From an uncultured Eubacteriales bacterium (lineage in GTDB: Bacteria; Bacillota; Clostridia; Oscillospirales; Acutalibacteraceae): a stretch of 26,457 nt of DNA. The translations under genes and the position numbers were made by a program. Shown one piece after another: positions 14,648 through 22,949 of this stretch. Location of the stretch: positions 1-26,457 of the forward strand of contig ONEU01000016.1 in the NCBI GenBank assembly GCA_900316925.1, given 5' to 3'. The notes under the pieces are model-generated. The model ran no database searches, had not been told where the DNA came from, and was given only the letters and a program-made list of their open reading frames with translations. Position 1 is the first letter of the stretch, and every line of letters starts with the position of its first letter.

Positions 14648-17575
14648 ATGAAACAACCCAAAATCAGATCCGGAGCTGTTCGGATCCTGCTGGTCACCCT
14701 GCTGGCCGCTTCTCTCACAGCTGCACCGGCATTGACCGTATGGGCCGCCAACGAAACGACGGCTCTCTCGGCGGCTTCCATCACAGCCGATGATTTTACT
14801 TATATCTATGGTGACGACGATCAGATTACCATCACAGGCTTCTCTGACCGTGCCGCTTCGGTAAGTATCCCCGCCACGATTGAGGGAAAAAGCGTCACCG
14901 CAATTGCCAGAAAAGCCTTTGACGGCTGTACCGTTCTCAGTACCCTCACAATCCCCCAGACCGTCACCTCCATTGACGCATACGCTTTCTTCGGCTGTGA
15001 GAGCCTGAAAACAATCCAGGCTCATGCCGATAACCCGAACTACTCCGCACAAAACGGAATACTCTTCAACAAAAACAAAACAGAGCTGCTTTTCTGTCCC
15101 AAAGGAAAGGAAGGAACCTGCGTGCTGCCCGACGGCGTGAAGAAGATCCGTCAGGAAGCCTTTTCCGCTTGTCGGGAAATCACCACCGTGACCCTCCCCG
15201 CTTCCGTATCCGCCATCGGACAGGAGGCCTTTTACGGATGTACGTCTCTGAAAAGCATCTCCCTGCCCGAAGGGATCAGCGTCATCGAAGCGGATACCTT
15301 CCGTGACTGTACCTTCCTGGAAAGCGTAACACTTCCCGGTACCATCACCCGGATCGGCGACAGTGCCTTCTACTGCTGCCGGAAGCTCCGCAGCATCCAG
15401 CTGCCCGGCAGTCTCACGCAGATCGGCGACAATGCCTTTGACGGCTGTATGGTCCTGAACAACGTGGTACTCCCCCAGGGATTGAAGACCATCGGGGACG
15501 AGGCTTTTTCGGGATGTCTCCAGCTGAGCCAGATCATTCTGCCGAAGTCTCTGACCTCTCTGGGTCAGGATGCTTTCTTCGACTGCCAGAACCTGAAAAA
15601 TATCAATGTCCAGGTGGGCAATGCCGCCTATACATACTATAACGGCGCCGTACTCACCCGCGACAGCCAGGCGCTGCTGTATTGTCCGGAGGGCAAGGAA
15701 GGAATCTATTATATCCCCTCCGGCACGGTTACCGTTGCCCCGCTGGCCTTTAACCGCTGCAAAAAACTGACCGCTGTGGTGATCCCGGACAGTATCACCG
15801 AAATTGCGGACGATGCCTTCACCGGCTGTGAGGGACTGACCCTGCATGGCAGCGAGGGAAGCTACGCCCAACGCTATGCCGGAGAGCATCATCTCTCTTT
15901 CTCGACGGAATCCCTCACGCTGACGAATATCTCTTCCCTTTCTGCGGATACCGTCGCACCGGGACAGCCCCTGACCGTTCACTGCGCTGCCAGATATCCC
16001 AACGGCGACTGTCAGTACGCCGTCTATTACAAAAAAGCCGGTGACCCTGCATGGACCTGCGCACAGAGCTTCAGCAGCCAGACGGAGGTCGCCGTCACGC
16101 TGTCCGAAAGCGGTAATTACGAGATCCAGGTACAGGTGCGTGACAAGACCGGCAAAAATATCTCCAAGCTCTTCCCCCTCACGGTAAACTCTTCCCTTGC
16201 CAATCTGTCCGAAGCATCCGCCGAGGAACTGCGCTTCGGTGAAAAGGTGACCCTGCAATGTGCCGGCGGCGGCGGTGCAGGCAACTATCAATATGCCGTT
16301 TTCTACAAACAGGATGCGATGGACCGCTGGATCTGCGCACAGAAATACAGCACCAATTCTACGGTGGTCATCCGTCCTAAAGCTATCACCGACTATACGA
16401 TCCGTGTCCGGGTGAAGGACGCCGTGGGCAAGGTCGTCAGAAAAACCTTCCATCTCCATGTCAACAACGCCCTGCGCAATACCTCCCGTCTGTCGTCCGC
16501 TTCCGTCAGCCTCGGCAAGAGCGTCCGGATACGCTGTATCGGCAAGAACGGGACCGGTGAGTATACCTATGCGGTGTTTTACAAGCAGAAGCAGAAGACC
16601 GGTTGGGTCTGCGCCCAGAATTACGAGACCAACGATCTCGTTACCATCACCCCCCAGGCCGCTACGGACTATGATATCCGTGTAAAAGTCAGGGACAGCA
16701 GCGGCAAACAGGACATCAAGGACTTCTCCCTCACCGTCAATCCGGTTCTGGCCAATACCTCCCGGATCTCATCTTCCTCCGTCTCCCTGGGCAAAAGCGT
16801 CCGGGTACGCTGCTCCGGCAAGGATGGCTCCGGCGCACTTTCCTATGCCGTCTATTACAAGCAGTCCGAAAAAACCGGCTGGATCTGCGCACAGAATTTC
16901 GACGCCAACGACCTGGTAACCATCACCCCGAAGACTGCCACCGCCTATGATATCCGCGTGAAGGTCAAAGACAGTAACGGCAAGCAGGCCGTCAAGAACT
17001 TCTCTCTCACGGTGAATCCCGTCCTGACCAATACCTCCAGGATCTCCGCCTCCACGATCAGCTTTGGCAAGAGCGTCCGGGTACGCTGCGCCGGCAAAAA
17101 CGGCAGCGGTGATCTCTCCTACGCCGTCTATTACAAGCAGTCCGAAAAAACCGGCTGGACCTGCGCACAGAATTTCGATGCCAACGACCTGGTAACCATT
17201 CACCCGAAGGCTGCCACCGCCTACGATATCCGTGTGAAGGTCAAGGATAGCAGCGGCAAGCAGGCCGTCAAGGACTTCTCTCTCACGGTGAATCCCGTGC
17301 TGACCAACACCTCCAGAATATCCGCTTCCACCATCAGCCTCGGCAAGAGCGTCCGGGTACGCTGTGCCGGCAAGAACGGCCGCGGCGATCTCTCCTACGC
17401 TGTCTACTACAAGCAGGCATCCAAGACCTCCTGGACCTGTGCACAGCAGTATGACGGCAATGACCTTGTGATCATCAAGCCGAAAGCGGCCGTTACCTAC
17501 GACATCCGTGTGAAGGTCAAAGACAGCAGCGGCAAGCAGGTCAGCAAAGACTTTACACTCACCGTCAACAAATAA
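14648..17575 (+). CDS. Secreted leucine-rich-repeat protein with six three-Tyr-type repeats
   Basis: The 975-aa product has an N-terminal signal peptide (basic MKQPKIRSGAVR, hydrophobic core, cleavage probably near VWA-AN at about residue 34). Residues ~45-415 are BspA-type LRR_5 repeats of the form GxxAFxGCxxLxxIxLPxxxxxIG. Residues 426-975 are six tandem repeats of about 92 residues, each with YAVYYKQ, W-x-CAQ, YDIRVKVKDSSGK and a terminal LTVN, matching the three-Tyr (Y_Y_Y) domain style seen in ruminococcal surface proteins. Each repeat has a conserved Cys pair (VRC and TCAQ) that could form a disulfide. There is no LPXTG, dockerin or C-terminal membrane segment, so it is probably released or held non-covalently. 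A role in adhesion or host/polymer binding is inference. Confidence 0.85.
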   Translation: MKQPKIRSGAVRILLVTLLAASLTAAPALTVWAANETTALSAASITADDFTYIYGDDDQITITGFSDRAASVSIPATIEGKSVTAIARKAFDGCTVLSTLTIPQTVTSIDAYAFFGCESLKTIQAHADNPNYSAQNGILFNKNKTELLFCPKGKEGTCVLPDGVKKIRQEAFSACREITTVTLPASVSAIGQEAFYGCTSLKSISLPEGISVIEADTFRDCTFLESVTLPGTITRIGDSAFYCCRKLRSIQLPGSLTQIGDNAFDGCMVLNNVVLPQGLKTIGDEAFSGCLQLSQIILPKSLTSLGQDAFFDCQNLKNINVQVGNAAYTYYNGAVLTRDSQALLYCPEGKEGIYYIPSGTVTVAPLAFNRCKKLTAVVIPDSITEIADDAFTGCEGLTLHGSEGSYAQRYAGEHHLSFSTESLTLTNISSLSADTVAPGQPLTVHCAARYPNGDCQYAVYYKKAGDPAWTCAQSFSSQTEVAVTLSESGNYEIQVQVRDKTGKNISKLFPLTVNSSLANLSEASAEELRFGEKVTLQCAGGGGAGNYQYAVFYKQDAMDRWICAQKYSTNSTVVIRPKAITDYTIRVRVKDAVGKVVRKTFHLHVNNALRNTSRLSSASVSLGKSVRIRCIGKNGTGEYTYAVFYKQKQKTGWVCAQNYETNDLVTITPQAATDYDIRVKVRDSSGKQDIKDFSLTVNPVLANTSRISSSSVSLGKSVRVRCSGKDGSGALSYAVYYKQSEKTGWICAQNFDANDLVTITPKTATAYDIRVKVKDSNGKQAVKNFSLTVNPVLTNTSRISASTISFGKSVRVRCAGKNGSGDLSYAVYYKQSEKTGWTCAQNFDANDLVTIHPKAATAYDIRVKVKDSSGKQAVKDFSLTVNPVLTNTSRISASTISLGKSVRVRCAGKNGRGDLSYAVYYKQASKTSWTCAQQYDGNDLVIIKPKAAVTYDIRVKVKDSSGKQVSKDFTLTVNK
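16478..17572 (+). repeat. 276-bp in-gene tandem repeats (four most similar copies)
   Basis: Repeat units begin at 16478, 16754, 17030 and 17306, each 276 bp (92 codons) except the last, which is 89 codons. They share long identical stretches; units 5 and 6 are the most alike. Two older, more divergent units precede them (15923-16477). The gradient suggests recent expansion by unequal recombination at the 3' end of the gene. Confidence 0.85.
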
Positions 17576-17587
17576 TGCTCCCCTTCG

Positions 17588-17623
17588 CCCCATCAGGAAT
17601 GACAAGCCCTGATGGGGTCTTTT
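17588..17623 (+). terminator. Terminator after LRR/three-Tyr gene
   Basis: CCCCATCAGG (17588-17597) pairs with CCTGATGGGG (17608-17617), followed by TCTTTTC. Confidence 0.88.
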
Positions 17624-17670
17624 CTGCTATACGCTCACCAGCCAGCAGGACACACCGCTTTTCTTTCGGA

Positions 17671-17864
17671 AACGGAAATCCATTTTGACCTGCCAGTTAC
17701 CGGGGAAAACCTTTTTCTGGCGAAAAAAAGGTTTTCCCGGCCCCCTTTCCAAAATTCGCTGAAGGATATACCCTGCAGCAATGGGTAAACACTCGCTTCT
17801 CATCGATGTTGACCAAGAATTTGAATGGACCTTCGGGCAAGGATTCTCAAAAATGATTTCCGTG
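17671..17864 (+). mobile_element. MITE-like element, copy 2
   Basis: A 194-bp element related to 10173-10368. The ends are AACGGAAATCCATTTTG and the inverse of CACGGAAATCATTTTTG (about 14 of 17 paired). The internal hairpin lies at 17701-17739. The flanking nonamers are not convincingly duplicated, so this copy is older or its ends have decayed. It lies between the terminator at 17588-17623 and the ECF promoter at 17944. Confidence 0.75.
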
Positions 17865-17943
17865 GGTGTCGGGAGACTTTCCCGGAGAATTAACCTTGTC
17901 TTCCATGAATTTTAAAAAATTTCAAAAATTTCCCAAAAAAGCT

Positions 17944-17971
17944 GAACCCATTTACCAGAAGGATGCGTATA
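17944..17971 (+). promoter_or_regulatory. Candidate ECF-type autoregulatory promoter
   Basis: GAACCC (17944-17949) and CGTATA (17966-17971) with a 16-bp spacer look like an ECF sigma -35/-10 pair (GAAC-type -35, CGT-type -10) and not like a sigma-A promoter. It sits directly upstream of an ECF sigma gene, as expected for autoregulation. Confidence 0.55.
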
Positions 17972-18005
17972 TAGAAGTGAAAGCACAAAACGAGGAGGAA
18001 TGAAC

Positions 18006-18551
18006 ATGGACGTTCAAAAGCTGGCCGCCAGATTAAAGCTGCATGACGAGCGAGCCTTTGAGGAGATCATCCAACGGTATACCCCGTTGGTCTCGACAAT
18101 TATCTATAACATTGCAGGCGGTAGACTGCAGCGGCAGGATGTGGAAGAGGTGGTAACCGACGTGTTTGTCACCCTTTGGCGCAACACGGACACATTGGAG
18201 CCTGAAAAGCTGCACGGGTACATCTGCTGTATCGCCAAGAGCCGTGCCAAGGACCGTCTGCGGAAGGAAAAGCCCATTGAACTGGTGGATATCTCCACCG
18301 TTGAAGAAGCAGACGATACCGTGATCGCCCTGGACTGCGAGAACAAGGAGCTTTGTCAGGACCTGAAACAGGAGATCCGCAAGATCAAGGAGCCTGACAA
18401 GGAAATCCTGATCCGCTATTACTATTATTACCAATCCGTGAGCAAGATCGCCGCCGCATTGCAGATGAATGTGGAAACCGTGAAATCCAAGCTGCAGCGC
18501 ACAAGGCAAAAACTCAGAACAGCACTGATCAACAGGGGGTATGAAGCATGA
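18006..18551 (+). CDS. ECF-type RNA polymerase sigma factor
   Basis: The 181-aa protein has a sigma-70 region 2 (FEEIIQRYTPLVSTIIYNIA ... DVEEVVTDVFVTLWRN) and a region 4 helix-turn-helix (YYQSVSKIAAALQMNVETVKSKLQRTRQKL) joined by an acidic linker; region 3 is missing, so it is an ECF sigma factor. Start: the ATG at 18006 lies 7 bases from GAGGAGG, whereas an in-frame ATG at 18000 is too close to it. The stop overlaps the next gene by 4 bases (ATGA), so sigma factor and membrane partner are made together. The promoter upstream looks ECF-type, pointing to self-activation. The signal is unknown. Confidence 0.9.
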   Translation: MDVQKLAARLKLHDERAFEEIIQRYTPLVSTIIYNIAGGRLQRQDVEEVVTDVFVTLWRNTDTLEPEKLHGYICCIAKSRAKDRLRKEKPIELVDISTVEEADDTVIALDCENKELCQDLKQEIRKIKEPDKEILIRYYYYYQSVSKIAAALQMNVETVKSKLQRTRQKLRTALINRGYEA

Positions 18552-19894
18552 AAAGCATCCGGACAGAAAATATCATCTTTGATGAAATGACAGAAGAGGA
18601 GTTTGAAAAGATGAGCGACCTGATTATCGAACAGAATGACATTGATTACCGCACCATCCAGAGCCAGGCGTTTGCAGAGCTCGGCCTGAAACAGAAAAAA
18701 CACTTCTCCGGCAAAAGACTCACCATCACATTGGTGGCAGCCGCCATCGGTCTCTCCACCATCGGTGTGGGCGCCGCCGCTACCGTCTCCTTCCAGCAGG
18801 CTTTCGGCGATGTATTCACCGGTGAATCTCCGGAGGGCGTCTCTAACGGTACGAACCTGTTCGTTGAAACCAACAAGCAGGTCAATGTAGATTTCCTCGG
18901 CGTCTGCGGCAACAGCGACTCCGCTTATGCTTCGGTGTCTGTCAAGAAATCTGACGGCAGCAGCTTTGTCCCGTCCCTCTACGTCCAGGACGGTCAGAAC
19001 ACGGTCATCAACTATGACGGCAATTTCTTTGAGACCTATCCGGACTATGATCCCACTGCCGATAAATCCCCTTCCGCTCCCGGTGATTATACGACTCACT
19101 GGTCGGTATACTGCACCCCCGACAACAATTTCTCCTTCGGTGATATTGTAGACCCGGAATATTTAGGTATGGGAGGGATAGAGTACCGTCTGGAAGACAC
19201 CAACACCATCCGGGCATATATCAGCTATAACAAGCTCACCAATGACCTGAACGGAATGAAAATGCTGGTGCGCCAGCTCCAGGGGCTGAATGCCTATCAC
19301 ACCGAAGAGGTAATCTTCCAGCCCGCCGACAGCAACAAGGAACATAAACAGATCTGCTCCGATAAGATTGCTGCCGTCAAACAGCGTTACCCGAAGGAAT
19401 GGGCTGTCTTTGTCAACAACCCCACCTGGAGCGACGAAGGTACCGATGACGAATGGGAAGATATCTGCCTGATCTGGCGGGAGATCCGCAAAACGTATCA
19501 GCCGCTGCTCAAAGAGAACCAGATTCTGATGCTCGACCCCAATCACCCAAAAGCCATCGCCATCGCCGAAAAAACACCCCTGCCCATCGAGTACAACCTC
19601 TCCTTCAACCTGAACTATCAGTCCACGAACAGGGAGCTTGCAGCGGATGCCGACAAGTATTTCGATTACACCGGCAAGCAGGACGCATCCGTGCGCTTCG
19701 CCGTCTCCTCCATCAACGCTGACAGCTTCGGCATCTCCATCATGGTCCATGGTCAGGGCGACAAAAGGATCGACGAGGCTTTGCTGACGCCTTCTATGGA
19801 AATGGCGATGATTTATTCGGCGAAACCAGCTGGTGGGATTTCAGCAGCATCCCCTACTGGGTCGAGCTGGACAACGGTGAGCAGTACAAGCTGA
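18548..19894 (+). CDS. Membrane partner of ECF sigma factor (DUF4179-like, putative anti-sigma), frameshifted near 3' end
   Basis: As written, the frame gives 448 aa. A cytosolic N-terminus of about 55 residues (MKSIRTENIIFDEMTEEEFE...) is followed by one transmembrane segment at about 57-78 (LTITLVAAAIGLSTIGVGAA) and a large extracellular domain with many Asp/Asn and aromatic residues. Gene order, coupling (ATGA overlap) and topology match the membrane anti-sigma or sensor proteins encoded after ECF sigma genes, including DUF4179-type proteins. The last ~43 residues (ending GSSWTTVSSTS) look out of frame: in the -1 frame the sequence continues with protein-like FADAFYGNGDDLFGETSWWD to a stop at 20037. 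The switch fits loss of one A in the A4 run at 19763-19766. Confidence 0.75.
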   Translation: MKSIRTENIIFDEMTEEEFEKMSDLIIEQNDIDYRTIQSQAFAELGLKQKKHFSGKRLTITLVAAAIGLSTIGVGAAATVSFQQAFGDVFTGESPEGVSNGTNLFVETNKQVNVDFLGVCGNSDSAYASVSVKKSDGSSFVPSLYVQDGQNTVINYDGNFFETYPDYDPTADKSPSAPGDYTTHWSVYCTPDNNFSFGDIVDPEYLGMGGIEYRLEDTNTIRAYISYNKLTNDLNGMKMLVRQLQGLNAYHTEEVIFQPADSNKEHKQICSDKIAAVKQRYPKEWAVFVNNPTWSDEGTDDEWEDICLIWREIRKTYQPLLKENQILMLDPNHPKAIAIAEKTPLPIEYNLSFNLNYQSTNRELAADADKYFDYTGKQDASVRFAVSSINADSFGISIMVHGQGDKRIDEALLTPSMEMAMIYSAKPAGGISAASPTGSSWTTVSSTS

Positions 19895-20037
19895 TGGAAC
19901 TGAGCAATTCCCTGAAAAGCAATCAGGAGATACAGTACCGGTTCATCTATGCTGACCCGAAAACCAATAAATATGCTTCTCTCGATCCTGCAAGGATCAA
20001 GGCCATTTACTTCGATACGGTAAAAGTATACGGATAA
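19767..20037 (+). pseudogene. Displaced 3' part of the DUF4179-like gene (-1 frame)
   Basis: Reading codons that end with TAA at 20035-20037 gives about 90 residues, DRRGFADAFYGNGDD ... SWWDFSSIPYWVELDNG ... YRFIYADPKTNKY ... AIYFDTVKVYG. These have good codon usage and are followed immediately by a terminator. This is the likely true C-terminus of the upstream protein. The break could be a genuine mutation, a phase-variable A-tract, transcriptional slippage or a sequencing error. Confidence 0.7.
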
Positions 20038-20061
20038 AACAGAATATCATGCACTGCATCC

Positions 20062-20099
20062 AAAAAAGCGGCTGCGCAGAAATGCGTCAGCCGCTTTTT
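20062..20099. terminator. Terminator after ECF operon
   Basis: AGCGGCTG (20067-20074) pairs with CAGCCGCT (20088-20095), with inner GCGCA/TGCGT pairing, A6 before and T5 after. Confidence 0.9.
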
Positions 20100-20123
20100 G
20101 ATAGGGACACCGCCGGAAAAAGG

Positions 20124-20156
20124 GCAAAAGAAAAGAGCTGACGTGTCATCAGCTCT
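20124..20156 (-). terminator. Terminator of ptsH
   Basis: On the minus strand AGAGCTGA and TCAGCTCT (20156-20149 and 20141-20134) form a stem followed by TTTTCTTTT. Confidence 0.8.
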
Positions 20157-20186
20157 CATTCTCACATTTAGCCGCATCAGGTTAAC

Positions 20187-20450
20187 TCACTCAGAGAAAC
20201 CGGACTGAATCAGCTTGATCAGGCTGTCAACAGCAGCTTCTTCATCTGCACCGTCAGCCATAACCTTAATGGTTGTGCCGCCGACAATACCGAGGGAAAG
20301 AACACCGAGAAGACTCTTTGCATTGACTCTTCTCTCCTCTTTCTCTACCCAGATGGATGACTTGAACTCGTTAGCCTTCTGGATGAAGAATGTTGCGGGA
20401 CGAGCATGAAGACCTACCTGATTCTGTACCATGACTTCCTTAACGTACAT
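20187..20450 (-). CDS. ptsH: Phosphocarrier protein HPr
   Basis: The 87-aa protein is a canonical HPr of the sugar phosphotransferase system. GLHARPATFF carries the phosphorylated His near residue 15, and NAKSLLGVLSLG has the regulatory Ser46 that HPr kinase modifies for carbon catabolite control in Firmicutes. It starts at 20450 with an AGGAGG site, has its own promoter (20540-20567) and terminator, and is not linked to ptsI here. It serves as a useful reference for the His-less paralogue at 7859-8113. Confidence 0.96.
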   Translation of the reverse strand: MYVKEVMVQNQVGLHARPATFFIQKANEFKSSIWVEKEERRVNAKSLLGVLSLGIVGGTTIKVMADGADEEAAVDSLIKLIQSGFSE

Positions 20451-20539
20451 AACACATCCTCCTCACTAAGAAATACCCCTAAATTTACGCCCAGGAAACA
20501 GGATACTGTGTCATATCCCCTTTCCTAATGTATACTACA

Positions 20540-20567
20540 ATTATAACATATTTTAATCACCGGTCAA
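20540..20567 (-). promoter_or_regulatory. Sigma-A promoter of ptsH
   Basis: On the minus strand TTGACC (20567-20562) and TATAAT (20545-20540) with a 16-bp spacer. The AT-rich interval 20568-20956 upstream of it holds no gene or structure that I can support. Confidence 0.8.
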
Positions 20568-20956
20568 CTGTTTTGAAAAACTTTGGATTTCTATACGATT
20601 TCAAAACTTCTATCTTCCCTTTGTTTTGTGCATATTGCAATAAATGTTGAAAAGATTATGTCCTGATAAGACACAAAAAACGTCATTTCCTGGTAAAAAT
20701 GTATGAATTTTCACGCATCTTTTCATATTATTGCAGATTTTCTGGTTACGCGGAGCAGAATAAGGTTCACAATTATTAAATTTTTACCTTTTGCATAATC
20801 ACTTTGCCAATCCTTCATAAAATTTTGTTCACTATACAGCTTTACTTTTCCGCTTTTTGGGCTTCAGGAATTATAAGCCGGAATATTTATGCATCTTCGA
20901 TAGTTCCTGCACGCTTTTTTCACACTTTCTGTCATTTTTGGTTCTTCTGTCTCATT

Positions 20957-20995
20957 AAAAACGCCGGCTTTTGCTGTTATGTACAAAAAGCCGGC
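20957..20995 (-). terminator. Terminator of the ylxM-ffh...trmD operon
   Basis: On the minus strand GCCGGCTTTT (20995-20986) pairs with AAAAGCCGGC (20972-20963), followed by GTTTTT. It lies about 57 bases beyond the trmD stop. Confidence 0.87.
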
Positions 20996-21052
20996 ACGAT
21001 TTCTATCGCTTATTTTTTGTCGGATAATCCATAAAAATGCACAAAAATGACA

Positions 21053-21790
21053 TCACACGTCAAAACCGTTGTCCCGCAGAAGCTGTCTGTCCTTGTCGGA
21101 AAGCGTCAGATCGGCAAGCAGATCGGGACGCAGGCGGGCTGTCTCCAACAGCGAGCTTTCATACCGCCATTTTTCAATGTTCGCATGATGCCCGCTCATC
21201 AGCACTTCCGGAACCGCCATCCCACGCCATTCCGAGGGCTTGGTATACTGCGGATATTCCAGCATCCCGCTGTAGTGGCTCTCCTCTTCAAAGCAGACAT
21301 CCTCCGACAGTACCCCCGGCAGCATCCGGCACACCGCATCCGTCAGGATCAGCGCCGGCAATTCTCCGCCGGTCAGGACATAATCACCAATGGATATCTC
21401 CTCGTCGATGAAGGTATCCAGCACCCGCTGGTCAACCCCCTCATAGTGTCCGCAGAGGATCGCAATGTTGTCCAGTGCCGACAGCTCCCTCACACGCTGC
21501 TGCGTCAGCACCCTGCCCTTTGGCGACATATAAATAAAATGCGGACGCTTCCCCAGGGTTTCACACAGGTGCTCAAAGCATAGTGCAATCGGCTCGGCTT
21601 TCATCAGCATTCCCATGCCCCCGCCATAGGTAGTGTCATCCACCCGCTTGTGCTTGTCAAAGGCGAAATCCCGCAGCTGGTGACAGTTCAGCTCCATCAC
21701 GCCCTTTTTCCTGGCCCTGCCGATCACGCTCTCGTTCAGCACGGTATCGCACATCTCCGGAAACAATGTGATAATATCAATCCTCATCAT
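21053..21790 (-). CDS. trmD: tRNA (guanine-N1)-methyltransferase TrmD
   Basis: TrmD methylates G37 at N1 in tRNAs with a G36, preventing +1 frameshifting. The ~245-aa product opens with MRIDIITLFPEM and has the trefoil-knot SAM site ILCGHYEGVDQRVLD and SIGDYVLTGGELPALILTDA. It also has the CFEEESHYSGMLEYPQYTKP segment and a C-terminal helical domain. Length is typical. Two adjacent ATGs (21790 and 21787) are possible starts; the first lies 7 bases from AAGGGA. It overlaps the rimM 3' end by 14 bases and is the last gene of the operon. Confidence 0.96.
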   Translation of the reverse strand: MMRIDIITLFPEMCDTVLNESVIGRARKKGVMELNCHQLRDFAFDKHKRVDDTTYGGGMGMLMKAEPIALCFEHLCETLGKRPHFIYMSPKGRVLTQQRVRELSALDNIAILCGHYEGVDQRVLDTFIDEEISIGDYVLTGGELPALILTDAVCRMLPGVLSEDVCFEEESHYSGMLEYPQYTKPSEWRGMAVPEVLMSGHHANIEKWRYESSLLETARLRPDLLADLTLSDKDRQLLRDNGFDV

Positions 21791-22286
21791 CAAAAATTCC
21801 CTTCATCGGTCTGATCTTTACCACGCCGCCGTCGATGTCCTTCTCAATGACAACATCCGGGATCACCGGAACCAGATAGTCCCTGCCGTCCTTTGTCACC
21901 TGATAGACGTCATTTGCACCGGTCTTGATGACCTCTGTCAGCTCGCCGTAAACGGTTCCGTCATCGGCATCGATCACCTGCAGCCCCAGCAGATCCTGAA
22001 TGAAATGCGTCCCCTTGGGCAGACGTACATCATCCCGGTTCAGATATACCACCTTGCCTCGGAGCAGATCCGCCTGCTCCACCGATGTCACGCCGTCAAA
22101 CAGCACCACGGCGATATTCTTGTGCGCCTTTGCCGAACGTACCGGGTGCTCCGAACCGTCGGCAAAGTACAGCCGCTTCAGCCGGCACAGAAATGCCGCG
22201 CTGTCGCACCAGGGATCAATCCTGACCTCGCCCTTCAGACCATGTGTTCCCACGATCTTTCCTGCTTCCATATACTGCTTTTTCAT
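21777..22286 (-). CDS. rimM: 16S rRNA processing/ribosome maturation factor RimM
   Basis: RimM assists maturation of the 30S head, binding near ribosomal protein S19. The 169-aa protein has the N-terminal barrel (GKIVGTHGLKGEVRIDPWCD), the VKAHKN-like middle region, and a PRC-barrel C-terminal domain (FIQDLLGLQVIDADDGTVYG ... VTKDGRDYLVPVIPDVV). An AGAGGTGA ribosome binding site precedes the ATG. It lies between khpA and trmD, the conserved order in Firmicutes, and overlaps trmD. Confidence 0.95.
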   Translation of the reverse strand: MKKQYMEAGKIVGTHGLKGEVRIDPWCDSAAFLCRLKRLYFADGSEHPVRSAKAHKNIAVVLFDGVTSVEQADLLRGKVVYLNRDDVRLPKGTHFIQDLLGLQVIDADDGTVYGELTEVIKTGANDVYQVTKDGRDYLVPVIPDVVIEKDIDGGVVKIRPMKGIFDDED

Positions 22287-22309
22287 AAGCTCACCTCTTG
22301 CATTCTCCG

Positions 22310-22347
22310 GATAAAAACAGAGGGAAACCTACCCCAGTAGGCTTCCC
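22310..22347 (-). terminator. Possible attenuator between khpA and rimM
   Basis: On the minus strand GGGAAGCCTAC (22347-22337) pairs with GTAGGTTTCCC (22332-22322), followed by TCTGTTTTT. It may reduce transcription into rimM-trmD or act as a processing site. Confidence 0.5.
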
Positions 22348-22354
22348 CGGAAAA

Positions 22355-22588
22355 TCAGTCGATCTCAACTTGAATTTTCTCATCATTTCTTGCAGCAGCG
22401 GCTCTCATCACGGTACGGATTGCCTTGGCAATACGTCCCTGACGGCCGATCACCCGACCCATGTCCTCTTCTGCAACGTGAAGATGATAGACCGTGATGC
22501 CCTCTTCGTTGACCTCGTCAACCGTTACGTTGACCTCGTCGGGCTTCTCCACGAGTCCCTTCACAATAGAAATCAATAATTCTTTCAT
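22355..22588 (-). CDS. khpA: KH-domain RNA-binding protein KhpA
   Basis: The 77-aa protein is a single KH domain. VAEEDMGRVIGRQGRIAKAIRTVMRA contains the GxxG loop (GRQG) that contacts RNA. KhpA forms heterodimers with KhpB/Jag in Firmicutes and affects RNA stability and cell division genes. It occupies the usual place between rpsP and rimM. GGAGGG precedes the ATG. Confidence 0.95.
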   Translation of the reverse strand: MKELLISIVKGLVEKPDEVNVTVDEVNEEGITVYHLHVAEEDMGRVIGRQGRIAKAIRTVMRAAAARNDEKIQVEID

Positions 22589-22607
22589 TTTTCCCTCCGA
22601 ATCAGCA

Positions 22608-22850
22608 TCAGATGATGTTGTTCTTCTTCATCAGAGCCTTTACGGTATCGGTGGGCTGAGCGCCGTTAGCAATCCACTTCTTAGCCTTCTCAGCGTCTAC
22701 CTTGAACTCTGAGGGCTCAACGAGGGGATTGTAGGTGCCGATCTCTTCGATGAATCTGCCGTCACGGGGATATCTTGAGTCTGCTACTACCACGCGATAG
22801 AAAGGGGTTTTCTTTGCGCCGACACGACGCAGTCTGATCTTTACTGCCAT
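22608..22850 (-). CDS. rpsP: 30S ribosomal protein S16
   Basis: S16 is a small-subunit assembly protein. The 80-aa sequence starts MAVKIRLRRVGAKKTPFYRV and contains VVADSRYPRDGRFIEEIGTYNPL, both diagnostic, and ends with KALMKKNNII. GGAGG precedes the ATG. The ~100-base gap after ffh (22851-22949) contains only a weak GTGC-AAAA-GCAC hairpin. It sits second after ffh in the operon. Confidence 0.98.
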   Translation of the reverse strand: MAVKIRLRRVGAKKTPFYRVVVADSRYPRDGRFIEEIGTYNPLVEPSEFKVDAEKAKKWIANGAQPTDTVKALMKKNNII

Positions 22851-22949
22851 TTGATTTACCTCCAGAAATTCTGACCTTGTGCTTTTGCACAGTCTTTGTT
22901 TTTTATATTTTCACCAATGTTGCATTGGATGAATAACGGTTCAGCGCGC

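Noticed and set aside
14615..16459. A 614-codon open frame on the minus strand, antisense to the LRR/three-Tyr gene
   Set aside because: It mirrors a GC-rich coding strand with repeats. It has no ribosome binding site or signal, and the plus-strand gene has a signal peptide, promoter and terminator.
19755..19775. Programmed -1 frameshift in the ECF partner gene
   Set aside because: GAC AAA AGG is not a standard XXXYYYZ slippery heptamer in the zero frame, and I see no stimulatory structure; an indel is simpler.
20804..21034. A 76-codon plus-strand frame downstream of trmD
   Set aside because: It covers the operon terminator, lacks a ribosome binding site and has no recognisable domain.
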